Shown here: positions 33,308 through 44,360 of the stretch, one piece after another
Layout of the letters: every line of letters starts with the position of its first letter
Numbering within the stretch: position 1 is the stretch's first letter
Origin: Haliclona indistincta
Taxonomy: Eukaryota > Porifera > Demospongiae > Haplosclerida > Chalinidae
DNA: 64,000 nucleotides
Assembly (NCBI GenBank): GCA_964017065.1
Contig: OZ024783.1
Coordinates: 2,626,559 to 2,690,558 of the forward strand
Direction: 5' to 3'
Program-made: the position numbers and the translations under genes
Notes under the pieces: generated by a model
Told to the model about the DNA's origin: nothing
Seen by the model: only the letters and a program-made list of their open reading frames with translations
Databases searched by the model: none

Positions 33308-33831
33308 GAGACTTCCTAATTAATAGGGTTCTCCTCAGCACCCGCGTTGTGCGCGCGCGTACAGAATTACTATAAAGGCTTGTTTGTAGCACCAACCGGT
33401 CAGTTGGTTCGGTGGCACAGCGGTTTGGTATGGTGGCTTGTGATGCAGACGGTCAGGGTTCGATTCTTGCAGAACGCGTGTTTTTTTTTTTTTATAAAAG
33501 TTAAGTTTTAGCTTCATCCTTAGTTGAGGCCTGTTTATGACGACTCTCCCGACGATCCTTAGGCTTACTAAGGGCCGAAGGCCCGGTTTAGGACGACCCT
33601 CCCGACGATCCTTAGTTAGGAAGACTCTCCCGACGATCCTTAGTTAGGAAGACCCTCCCGACGATCCTTAGTTAGTTCCCTCCCTACTTTGCGCAGTTAG
33701 GAGAAGGTTTTTAGGGTTTTGGGTTTAGCTGTATGTTAAACTTAGTGCTACAAACAAGCCTTTATAGCAATTAGTATCGATGATGACTCACATAACGCGA
33801 GTGCTGAGGAGAACCCTATTAATTAGGAAGT
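33308..33831. mobile_element. TIR element carrying a tRNA-like insert and tandem repeats
   Basis: Long inverted termini of about 80-90 bp (GACTTCCTAATTAATAGGGT... and the complement at 33.75-33.83 kb, including ataaaggcttgtttgtagca). Inside are a tRNA-like segment and about four units of a ~31-bp repeat (ctcccgacgatccttagtta). Confidence 0.75.
33403..33493 (+). ncRNA. tRNA-like pol III unit (SINE-like), degenerate
   Basis: A-box-like TGGCACAGCGG and B-box GGTTCGATTCT are spaced as in a tRNA and followed by a run of more than ten T, a pol III terminator. Acceptor and T stems pair only partly, so I call it tRNA-derived rather than a functional tRNA. Confidence 0.4.
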
Positions 33832-33921
33832 CTAGGAGGTGTAGTTATAATTGGATGATAACAGTAGTACAATACATACTGTGTACCATGTATAGTTGTC
33901 ATTGCTTCAATATCCATGTAG

Positions 33922-34248
33922 GTGCCAGGCTCACACTACTAAAGCTGAAGACCATGAAAGGAGCTGATGGTAAACCTCTCAAGATAGTTCAAACAATTGC
34001 TGCTCATGACTATGCAACATTTGGTATGTGTCTCCTACAAGATGAGAATGGAGTAGCAGTTGCTTTACTGAAGAAGAACCACACCCAAGATGGTGCTGAG
34101 AGTGTCACAGAGGCTATCATCCAGAAATGGCTGACAAATGGCGATAAATCTACTCGTACATATCAACACTTGATAGAGTGTCTCAGACAGTCTGAACTGG
34201 GTGCACTTGCTGACCAGCTCATTGCAGCTAACACGACAAGTGAGCAAG
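33922..34248 (+). CDS. NLR-4 Death-domain exon
   Basis: 327 nt, exactly 109 codons, phase 1 at both ends (acceptor ccatgtag, donor CAAG|gtatac). Encodes GARLTLLKLKTMKGADGKPL, HDYATFGMCLLQDENG, AIIQKWLTNGDKSTRTYQHL and IECLRQSELGALADQLIA. It is the intact counterpart of the NLR-1 Death exon. The antisense frame at 34065-34298 is a shadow. Confidence 0.8.
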
Positions 34249-34259
34249 GTATACAATGC

Positions 34260-35050
34260 TGTACACTTTAGTGAATTGGTACTACTTAGAGAAAGCACAA
34301 GTATCTAGAGATCACCACATTGCCAGAAATCTAATACAAATAGCGGTCACCTTGAAAGAAACAGCACATAATATTACTACTAAACTAGTACAGTAGCTTC
34401 ACTCTATAAACACACTCTGTAGCAAGGAAAAGCACTAACACTACAATATGTGACAAGACGTCATAATCGCTCATTAACTGCTACCACACACCTCTTGCTA
34501 AAAATAGTGCCTATTATAGTGAGTTTTTTTCTTGTGTAGTAAAATGATCAACTCAGTCTATAGTACAACTCTTTAACTTTGAGTAGGAAAGATAGGAGCA
34601 AGAAGTATGTACTAGTTACTGCTAAACATACTAGCATAGCTGTGCGGGTAGCCCGTTTTTACAAAATAATGTATTAGACCATTTAAGAAGTTGGTCAGTA
34701 TTTTAGTCTGGTAGACTTTTCCAAACCAAGTATACCGTGAGCCCTTCCAACTTGCGACCAACACACTAAAGTTCACGATAAGATGGAGCAGGTCATTCAG
34801 CAAACAGATAGCTATACGTCCTGAAAAATTGACTCCGTGACCGCTTATTTCTGGCAATGAGAAGATGCAGCTCACAGTCTCTACATTTGTGTGATCATTT
34901 AAGTATTAGTTTGTTTGAATATAGTGAGTATGAGCAAGATCAATGATCTCTACTGTAACATGATGTGTCATGACAATTATTAATACAACAAAAATAAAAT
35001 AATTTCATGTACTGTACATGTACTCAGTTGCACCTTATGACAGCTGTACT
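34260..35050 (+). other. NLR-4 Death-linker intron
   Basis: No coding sequence recognised. Colinear with 4191-4872 plus 2139-2204 of NLR-1, but without the transposon cluster found there. Confidence 0.6.
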
Positions 35051-35063
35051 CTGTGTCTTACAG

Positions 35064-35129
35064 CACAACAGACCAATGATAGTATGATACCATCTTCCAT
35101 CACCTCAATATCTCATTCAAGCACAACAG
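35064..35129 (+). CDS. NLR-4 linker exon (66 nt)
   Basis: Phase-1 linker exon. The following intron is 59 bp (35130-35188). Confidence 0.75.
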
Positions 35130-35188
35130 GTATAATGACATACTTATAGTCACTAATGACCAGTTGATGATGTGTTTCCTCTCCTCAG

Positions 35189-36790
35189 CTATCACCAGGA
35201 AACAGTACAAACAGTACCTAAAGAAATGTTACCGACAGCCACTCCCTGATGATGATAAGCTACTCACTACTGCCAGCAAGCACTACATTGAACTAGCTGT
35301 CATCAGCAAGAAGGGTATCACCAGGAATCAAGCAGATGAGTTTACTAAAAAAAGTCTCCACGGTTTAACTGAAGAGATCTTGCGTGAGAAAGCTCTGATA
35401 GCACTAGATCATATATTAAAGCCCAAAGAGGATGGTAGACCAGTACGTTGTGTCCTGGTGGAGGGTGCACCAGGTATCGGCAAGAGTACACTGGCATGGG
35501 AGGTGTGTCACAAGTGGGAGGAGTTAGAGAGTGTGAAGCAGTACGATTTAGTGGTGTTAGTTCGCTTGAGGGAGAAGAAGGCTCAAGAGGCACACTGCCT
35601 TGAGGACCTGCTGCCATGTGATGCTACCACTAACATGAAGGAGCTCATGGCTGCAATAGGAGAAGGAGAAGACATGCTTATCGTGTGCGATGGGTTTGAT
35701 GAGCTTCCTCGTGAGCAGCGACAGGAGGGCTCAGTCTATATAGATCTACTCAAGGGTATGCACCTGGCAGAGGCTACTATTATTGTCACCAGTCGTCCTT
35801 CAGTAAGTGCTAAGCTCTTGAGTCTCTGCCAGCATAACATAGACAGGCACCTTGAGGTGATAGGCTTCACTAAATAGTATATCAAGCGGTATGCTGAGAG
35901 CGTGTTTAGTGGGGATATCCTGGCAGGGTTCTTAACTTACATCACCAATAATCCTCCCATATATGGTATGATGTACATCCCTCTGAATTCCGTCTTTGTA
36001 GCCCTGATATACCAGGAAAGATATAACACAGATACTCCCTTTCCTACAACCATGACAGAGCTCTTTGATGCTCTCACTAGTGGTCTCATTCGCAGGCACC
36101 TTGTGTCCACACGTCAGGTTCCTAGTGAGTATTGCATGCCTCCTTCCCTCCAGCGCACAGAGGACATTAGCAAGCTTCCTCCTCTAGTTGATAAGCAGCT
36201 TCATAAGCTAGCCAAGGTAGCCTATGAGAGTCTGTGTGAGAAAAGGTATGTCTTCACTGACCTTGGTGAGGACTTTGAGCATCTTGGGACAATGAAAAAG
36301 ACCACAAGTGTGAATGTGTGTACAGGTCCTGGGTGCTCCTACTCCTTCCTCCATCTCACTCTTCAGGAATACTTGACTGCCCTCCATATTGCTATTGTGA
36401 ATCCTAGTGGCTTTAAATTGGTAGAATGGCTAAAGGAAGATAGTGTTGTTGTGAGGTTTCTGGCAGGAATGTACAGACATGATGATTATCATAGTCACCC
36501 TGTGTACCAGGAGTTGGTACAACAACTTTCCTCTGAGTGTCTACAGTTGGTCCATTGTGCATATGAGTGTCCTAGCATTATGGATAGTGTGAAGGTGGAC
36601 TATAGTAAACATCATACAATCGATATTAGACCAGTTGTTGGTTTTGACTGGTATGCCACAGGATACTGCATCAGTCATTTTGATGAAAGATGGAGTATTG
36701 AGATGGTTAATGAGTCAGAGGAAAATATTGATCTCCTGGTGAAGGGTCTTATGTCCTCATCTATTGCTAAAGGGAGAATTTTGTCATTGG
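35189..36790 (+). pseudogene. NLR-4 NACHT-LRR exon with nonsense codon and lost LRRs
   Basis: Opens AITRKQYKQYLKKCY, with P-loop GAPGIGKS, VCDGFDELP and TIIVTSRPS. At 35875-35877 a TAG replaces the GAG codon of paralogues (FTREDIKRF becomes FTK, stop, YIKRY). The same frame is then open again through FLHLTLQEYLTALH to about KGRILSL, where similarity to the other NLRs ends (36.79 kb) and LINE-derived sequence takes over. The LRR region is therefore missing. The product would stop in mid-NACHT. Confidence 0.85.
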
Positions 36791-37490
36791 CATTGCCAGA
36801 AATGCACTACATTTTGCAGTCATATACAAGTTTCTCTACGGCTTCCACTCCATGGCGTCTTAATAGCAGAAGACACAACAAGAAGACACAACAAGATAGC
36901 TAAGAGTGCAGTGCTAGGTTGCTGAAGCAGTATAACTACAGTTGATTGCGATAATCTTGCATAAACGAGGCAAAAGCGGAAGTGCAGCTTCTGTTCCTTG
37001 TAAAGTGCATCAAAAACCCTCCAGATAATTTCTCCCTCTCAGATTATATCACTTTTACTTCTGGTCCCACTTGTTCAACTTCCAACCTTAAACAACCCTA
37101 TACCCTTCTCGAAATTTTCAGCTAGTCGGCATTTTATTTCAATCAAATTCCAAGACTATATGGAATTCCCTTCCTCCAATGGACACTACCAAATCTATTC
37201 AAACTATCCAATCTAACTTAACAACTTTTCTCTGGTCTAATTTCTTAAGATCTTTTAATTCACCAAACCCTTGTTCTTTTCATTTCTTGTGTCCTTGTAG
37301 CAAGTGTGCTCCAGTAGGTTTTTCCACATAATATATCCTCATGTAAGCATGTTCTTTTTTTCATGCAGCTGTATATTTTTTGTGTACAGTCTGTCAGTCA
37401 CTCATCACTCAACTATAATATTATATCACCATTAATTTTATTTCTCATCCTCTCGTGACTGTAAAGCAAAATATGATATGATATGATTAT
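36791..37490 (+). mobile_element. 5'-truncated LINE (3' end)
   Basis: The translation around 37150-37330 reads TIWNSLPPMDTTKSIQ, then FLCPCSKCAPVGFST and a stop. The WNSLP and CPCSKC style is typical of the C-terminus of non-LTR retrotransposon reverse-transcriptase proteins. It ends in an (ATATG)-type simple tail near 37470-37490. Left limit taken as the point where NLR similarity stops. Confidence 0.6.
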
Positions 37491-37731
37491 GATAGTCACG
37501 CTTACAGCGTTTTTCAGAAGCGTTGTAGCATGTATGTCTATGTGTATGCTGACTGTCTGTCTGTTCTTTTCACACTGTTCCCTCTATTTAAGCCCTGCTT
37601 GTTTTTATACCCTTTAAGTTCTTGAGTTCTTACTTCTTGAGTTCTTTGTACTTGTTGAGTTAATAAATATTTGAGTACGATATCACAATAAGCATCTCCA
37701 TGCGGCTAACGGTAAAACCCGGAATTTCAGA

Positions 37732-37851
37732 ATTCCGGACGGAATTCCGTCCGGAATATTCCGTTCAAAAATAATGGTACCTGGTACTGGTAAAATGAAT
37801 GAACGAATGACAAACCAAGTACCGTAACCCTCGCGCATATGCGCGAGGGTT
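37732..37851. repeat. Two perfect 26-bp palindromes
   Basis: 37732-37757 (half-site ATTCCGGACGGAA) and 37826-37851 (half-site AACCCTCGCGCAT) are each perfectly self-complementary and separated by 68 bp. Confidence 0.85.
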
Positions 37852-37924
37852 GAATGTCAGGGTTGTTGTATGAATGTCAGTTAGCCTTCAGTGTCCTGTT
37901 AATATATCACCTCTCTCTCTTTAG

Positions 37925-38884
37925 ACGAAAGGAAGCTCTGATTTGGGAGGTTAGACTGCTGGCTCGCAATGCAAAGGCTTACAACAAAAAGAACAGCCGC
38001 ATTGTCAAGAATGGAAAGATTGTTGTCCAGACTCTTATGAAATTTATCAGGTTAACTTCATACCAGTCAGTTAGGTTAGCTGATGATGGATTCAGCATGT
38101 CTCAATGAATTCAGATCACTACGAAAACTAGATGTCCTGAGCGCATAGTGCAAAAGTGTCTACTTCGGTTCAAGAGAGTCCAGTGTTTAGACACAAATAG
38201 TTAGCAATCTAGGTAGTGGAGAGCCCAGAGAAGTTGTCATGCAAGCAGCATTCTTTAAAATGACGGCAGTTTAATTTTTTAATGACAGCACAATAATTGT
38301 GTTATAAACCATGAAGTGTTCAATCTAGTTCTATCTGGAGGGGAAGATTCTCCTCCAACCTCCTCCCAAAATATTTCACTCATTAATGACAAAGTGCCTC
38401 AAAATGACCATTTTGATTTAAGGTCTAAAAATTTCTGTGGGACCAGACCCCCTATAGCGGACTGTAGCTTACACTACAATCCCATTTGACACTTCCCACT
38501 ATTACCTTCCACCCTAAATAAAAATCTTAGATAGAACCCTGCCATGTGTACTAAGTGAAGTCTGTACTTGACTTATTACTGTCTACATCATCTTCACATA
38601 CAGGACTATATCGTGTGCTAGTGTCATGAAGTGTCATCCTAACTCGGCTCTATTGAGAAATAGAACAAAGGTATAGTCAAATGCCTGTTCCATCACCTCT
38701 GAGATGTGCTTTACTGTTCAGCACTTTGACTAGACATTATAGAAATGATTTTTTGGTTCACTAGACTAGTGATGTTGGTTTTCTATAGAGACGAGTTGAT
38801 GATGGTGAAGAGAGTGTGTCAGTGAGCTGCTGCAGTAGGATCACTGATAGACCAACAACTAAGAGACCAAGGAATAGTTATTGA
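37925..38884 (+). pseudogene. Bromodomain cassette C (C-terminal part)
   Basis: Three exons in good frame: 37925-38050 (126 nt, EALIWEVRLLARNAKAYN), 38604-38670 (TISCASVMKCHPNS) and 38789-38884 (RRVDDGEESVSVSCC to TGA). Exon lengths and boundaries match the bromodomain second half and following exon of the gene at 54.76-55.00 kb. Nothing upstream encodes the first bromodomain half, so it is a fragment, downstream of NLR-4 on the same strand. Confidence 0.65.
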
Positions 38885-39000
38885 ACTCAATGACTCCTTT
38901 AGTGAATGATCTGACTTATCATTATATCACATACGGTGTATATCACATTGATTTGATGGTTTTGTATTACAATGCAACACACATGTGATGATGGAAAGAC

Positions 39001-39383
39001 AGTATCAAGCGAAAGTGGTCGTCTGGGGACAGGTTCCTGAGCCTCATATGTGACCAGTACTATCCAGGGACGTTCCTGCAGCAGAGACCATTCTCTGAAG
39101 ACACTCCTAGCAGTGATTCGCAGTCATATCAGGTTCAATGGGATGGTAATGGTCCTCATAATCAGTATTGTATTATCTCTGATGACAGTATTTATAAATC
39201 AGAATGGGATGTGAGTGACAGAAATCATATTCTTTGCGGACTAGAACTTATCTTGAGAGCAATTGTCCAAAGAAGTCAAGGATGAGATTTAAAAAGTTAA
39301 TCCAACCAGCATTTCTAGAGATTAAGAAATGGATTTTACAGGTAAAATTTGGTGTGGCTGCATGCTTGTAACTTGTGATATTC

Positions 39384-39476
<93 letters not shown>

Positions 39477-39690
39477 AGACGAAAAAAAGCTCTCATATGG
39501 GAGGTTAGGCTGCTTTCTTGTAATGCACTATCTTACTATGATGCAGAACAGCCCAATCGTCAAGAATGGAAAATAGTCGTTCAGCCTGAGGCTTTTCAAA
39601 AATTTATCAGGTTACCTGATAAAATTTGATGCTTTGCTTCACTACAGCACTACTTCATGTGCCAACATCATGGAGTGCTTTCCATATTAT
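39001..39690 (+). pseudogene. Tudor-bromodomain cassette D (fragment)
   Basis: Starts inside the Tudor core (SIKRKWSSGDRFLSLICDQY, then SQSYQVQWDG), equivalent to KRQWSSGDRFQSFIDDQY at 53.2 kb. It then has only the end of the first bromodomain exon (RLRNGFYR-like at about 39317-39341), the second half-exon 39479-39610 (KALIWEVRLLSCNALSYY) and a piece of the next (CANIMECFPYY). The first half of the bromodomain is deleted. Confidence 0.65.
39388..39471. repeat. (CT)n microsatellite at a splice acceptor
   Basis: Over 35 CT units leading into ttttttag of the bromodomain half-exon of cassette D. Confidence 0.95.
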
Positions 39691-39699
39691 ACGGTAAAA

Positions 39700-40500
39700 T
39701 CTGATTCTGACTCCCTAAATCAGAAGAAAATCAAAGGTTTGGTTGTTTTAATTAAACTGTATTTTGCTCTTCGCGGAAGCAGGAAGTGGTAAGACATGCA
39801 TGGTGACCAGATCACAGTAAAACGAGAGAAAAGTGGAGAGTTATCAATGATTGAATTATTCATGACTAGCATGTTGTTGTATTGGGGGTTTCCCTGGGAA
39901 ACCCCCTAAAGGCAAAACTTGCCGCGCGCTTCAATGGCGGTAAGCTGTGCAAATCAAAGCTGTACTCCTTGCAGGCTGTAGCAGCCACAAAGTGTGATCC
40001 TTGCCTTGTTTTGAAGGTTTATTACGATTCAGCTTGAAACGGTTGACGCTTTTAGATTGCAAGAAGTGGCGAAACCGCTGTTAGACTATACCTAATATGT
40101 CGGTTCAGGACGCAGCACCCGGCTGAAGCCAGCACCACATTCGCCAGCACCACATTCGTAGAAGCCGTACATCAACATTTTTGTGGTTAGTGGTACATAC
40201 GAGCTCAATTACGAAGACGCAGTTAGCGCAGCCACTGCGCTCGACGTCATCGAGTCTCGAGGCTAGACTAGCCGCCATGCAGAGCAGTCAGAGAGCAGCG
40301 GGCCAGCGCCTGTGAGTCAGTACTAGACTATACCTGTACAGCATGTAGGCCTATTGGTAGCTAGTGCTCTATTCTCTGCCAGCGTCTCAAGTTATCCACT
40401 GTACATTTGTAACTTGTCACGCTGCTTATTGTTACTTACTGGGTGTGGCACTGAATCAGTGACTCGACTATGCAATATAACTGACCTATTTCTACATGTG
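39700..40500. other. Intergenic before the satellite
   Basis: No gene seen. The start is shared (inverted) with 6540-6780, and the gggtttccctgggaaacccc-type segment resembles 6.45 kb. Confidence 0.45.
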
Positions 40501-43500
40501 AGTTCCTTCTAGAGGTGCATTTCAAATCTCATTTTCTATCTTTCTAAGTGTTTCCTGGACCCAGCAATATAAGAGTTTGAACATTGATATTTACCGATAA
40601 CGACACACTCCGCATTATTGCTGGGTGTGGCAAAGACTGACCAATTTCTACATGTGAGTTTCTTCTAGAGGTACATGTGCAGATGTCAAATCTCATTTTC
40701 TATCCTTCTAGGTGTTTCCTGGACCCAGCAATAAGAGTTTGTACGCTGATTTTACCGATAACAGCACACTCCGCCTTATTGCTGGGCGTGGCAATGACTG
40801 ATCAATTTCTACATGTGAGTTCCTTCTAGAGGTACATGTGCAGATGTCAAATCTCATTTTCTATTCTTCTAGGTGTTTCCTACACCCAGCAATAAGAGTT
40901 TGTACGTTGATATTTACCGATAACGACACACTCTGCCTTATTGCTGGGCGTGGCAATGACTGATCAATTTCTACATGTGAGTTCCTTCTAGAGGTACATG
41001 TGCAGATGTCAAATCTCATTTTCTATCCTTCTAGGTGTTTCCTGGACCCAGCAATAAGAGTTTGTACGTTGATATTTACCGATAACGACACACTCTGCCT
41101 TATTGCTGGGCGTGGCAATGACTGATCAATTTCTACATGTGAATTCCTTCTAGAGGTACATGTGCAGATGTCAAATCTCATTTTCTATACTTCTAGCTGT
41201 TTCCTGGACCCAGCAATAAGAATTTGTACGTTGATTTTACCGATAACAGCACACTCCGCCTTATTGCTGGGCGTGGCAATGACTGATCAATTTCTACATG
41301 TGAGTTCCTTCTAGAGGTACATGTGCAGATATCAAATCTCATTTTCTATCCTTCTAAGTGTTTCCTGGACCCAGCAATAAGAGTTTGTACGTTGATTTTA
41401 CCGATAACAGCACACTCCGCCTTATTGCTGGGCGTGGCAATGACTGATCAATTTCTACATGTGAGTTCCTTCTAGAGGTACATGTGCAGATGTCAAATCT
41501 CATTTTCTATCCTTCTAGGTGTTTCCTGGACCCAGCAATAAGAATTTGTACGTTGATTTTACCGATAACAGCACACTCTGCCTTATTGCTGGGCGTGGCA
41601 ATGACTGATCAATTTCTACATGTGAGTTCCTTCTAGAGGTACATGTGCAGATGTCAAATCTCATTTTCTATTCTTCTAGGTGTTTCCTACACCCAGCAAT
41701 AAGAGTTTGTACGTTGATATTTACCGATAACGACACACTCTGCCTTATTGCTGGGCGTGGCAATGACTGATCAATTTCTACATGTGAGTTCCTTCTAGAG
41801 GTACATGTGCAGATGTCAAATCTCATTTTCTATCCTTCTAGGTGTTTCCTGGACCCAGCAATAAGAGTTTGTACGTTGATATTTACCGATAACGACACAC
41901 TCTGCCTTATTGCTGGGCGTGGCAATGACTGATCAATTTCTACATGTGAATTCCTTCTAGAGGTACATGTGCAGATGTCAAATCTCATTTTCTATACTTC
42001 TAGCTGTTTCCTGGACCCAGCAATAAGAATTTGTACGTTGATTTTACCGATAACAGCACATTCTGCCTTATTGCTGGGCGTGGCAATGACTGATCAATTT
42101 CTACATGTGAGTTCCTTCTAGAGGTACATGTGCTGATGTCAAATCTCATTTTCTATTCTTCTAGGTGTTTCCTAGACCCAGCAATAAGAGTTTGTACGTT
42201 GATATTTACCGATAACGACACACTCTGCCTTATTGCTGGGCGTGGCAATGACTGATCAATTTCTACATGTGAGTTCCTTCTAGAGGTACATGTGCAGATG
42301 TCAAATCTCATTTTCTATTCTTCTAGGTGTTTCCTGGACCCAGCAATAAGAATTTGTACGTTGATTTTACCGATAACAGCACACTCCGCCTTATTGCTGG
42401 GCGTGGCAATGACTGATCAATTTCTACATGTGAGTTCCTTCTAGAGGTACATGTGCAGATGTCAAATCTCATTTTCTATCCTTCTAGGTGTTTCCTGGAC
42501 CCAGCAATAAGAGTTTGTACGTTGATTTTACCGATAACAGCACACTCCGCCTTATTGCTGGGCGTGGCAATGACTGATCAATTTCTACATGTGAGTTCCT
42601 TCTAGAGGTACATGTGCAGATGTCAAATCTCATTTTCTATTCTTCTAGGTGTTTCCTAGACCCAGCAATAAGAGTTTGTACGTTGATATTTACCGATAAC
42701 GACACTCTGCCTTATTGCTGGGCGTGGCAATGACTGATCAATTTCTACATGTGAGTTCCTTCTAGAGGTACATGTGCAGATGTCAAATCTCATTTTCTAT
42801 TCTTCTAGGTGTTTCCTAGACCCAGCAATAAGAGTTTGTACGTTGATTTTACCGATAACAGCACACTCTGCCTTATTGCTGGGTGTGGCAATGACTGATC
42901 AATTTCTACATGTGAGTTCCTTCTAGAGGTACATGTGCAGATGTCAAATCTCATTTTCTATCCTTCTAGGTGTTTCCTGGACCCAGCAATAAGCTTTTGG
43001 ACGTTGATATTACTGATAACAACACACTCCGCCTTATTGCTGGGCGTGGCAATGACTGATCAATTTCTACATGTGAGTTCCTTCTAGAGGTACATGTGCA
43101 GATGTCAAATCTCATTTTCTATTCTTCTAGGTGTTTCCTAGACCCAGCAATAAGAGTTTGTACGTTGATATTTACCGATAACGACACTCTGCCTTATTGC
43201 TGGGCGTGGCAATGACTGATCAATTTCTACATGTGAGTTCCTTCTAGAGGTACATGTGCAGATGTCAAATCTCATTTTCTATTCTTCTAGGTGTTTCCTA
43301 GACCCAGCAATAAGAGTTTGTACGTTGATTTTACCGATAACAGCACACTCTGCCTTATTGCTGGGTGTGGCAATGACTGATCAATTTCTACATGTGAGTT
43401 CCTTCTAGAGGTACATGTGCAGATGTCAAATCTCATTTTCTATCCTTCTAGGTGTTTCCTGGACCCAGCAATAAGCTTTTGGACGTTGATATTACTGATA

Positions 43501-43615
43501 ACAACACACTCCGCCTTATTGCTGGGTGTGGCAATGACTGACCAATTTCTACACGTGAGTTCCTTCTAGAGGTGCATGTGCAGATGTCAAATCTCATTTT
43601 CTATCCTTCTAGATG
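40500..43615 (+). repeat. Satellite array 1 (~161-bp units, about 19 copies)
   Basis: Head-to-tail units of 160-162 bp. Each contains CCCAGCAATAAG and its complement CTTATTGCTGGG about 45 bp apart, then a spacer with caatttctacatgtgagttc and tcaaatctcattttctat. Variants change along the array: the innermost units (43.0-43.6 kb) carry aagcttttggacgttgat. Confidence 0.95.
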
Positions 43616-44360
43616 GGTTTGCTGTTTGGACTGTGCAATTAACCTACGAATTACAACACACATGTACTGTATATTTATGCAGAAATCATGTAACATGAAC
43701 AAGCTAGAACCTTCAGCCAAAATTGTTTGCATAATTGTGTGATCCTCTGGTGTTGAATTCATGTAAAAAGTAATTATTATTGTTGTGTTAATGGGTTTAT
43801 GAAAAATATGAGACCGGGTTAAACATTAAAGCACGTGTTGTGTATCAGTTCAATTCAGCTGCAACACTGATCATTGATGTGGTATAGAATGTACAGTATA
43901 CTACAGTCTTGTTTCACAATCAATGGTAAGCTGCTTCAGAAGAAGCAAAAAAGAGGAAACTATTGATTTATGTGCAATAAGTGTGGCCATACCTGATGCA
44001 AGTTCATGTGTTAGCTGCAACGTATTAAATATGTCCCATGGACATATACTCAAAGTTAGGATAAGTTCCAATAAAGGTCTCATAAATCCACTTGGCACTT
44101 TCATATGCTGGATCATATGATCATAATTATGCTGGATCACTTTCATATGCTGGATCAATTCCATCATACAACTCTTGGATTCATTAATTTTGTCAAGTAT
44201 TCAGCAAGAGTACCTTTGGATTCATAAGCTGTTGCAGACTGATAATCAGCCAACAGATGCAACTTTGTTATTGGTATTCCTGTGTGCATGCATGAGGCAT
44301 TAAGTTCGTATAAGTTATAATAATTATGAATTGTTTAATTATGGTCATGCATGTATATAG

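Noticed and set aside
33403..33493. Functional tRNA gene
   Set aside because: Boxes are good but acceptor and T stems pair poorly, and it is embedded in a TIR element. Called tRNA-like only.
40500..43615. CRISPR-like regular repeats
   Set aside because: Units are ~161 bp, continuous and without unique spacers, in eukaryotic DNA. This is a tandem satellite.
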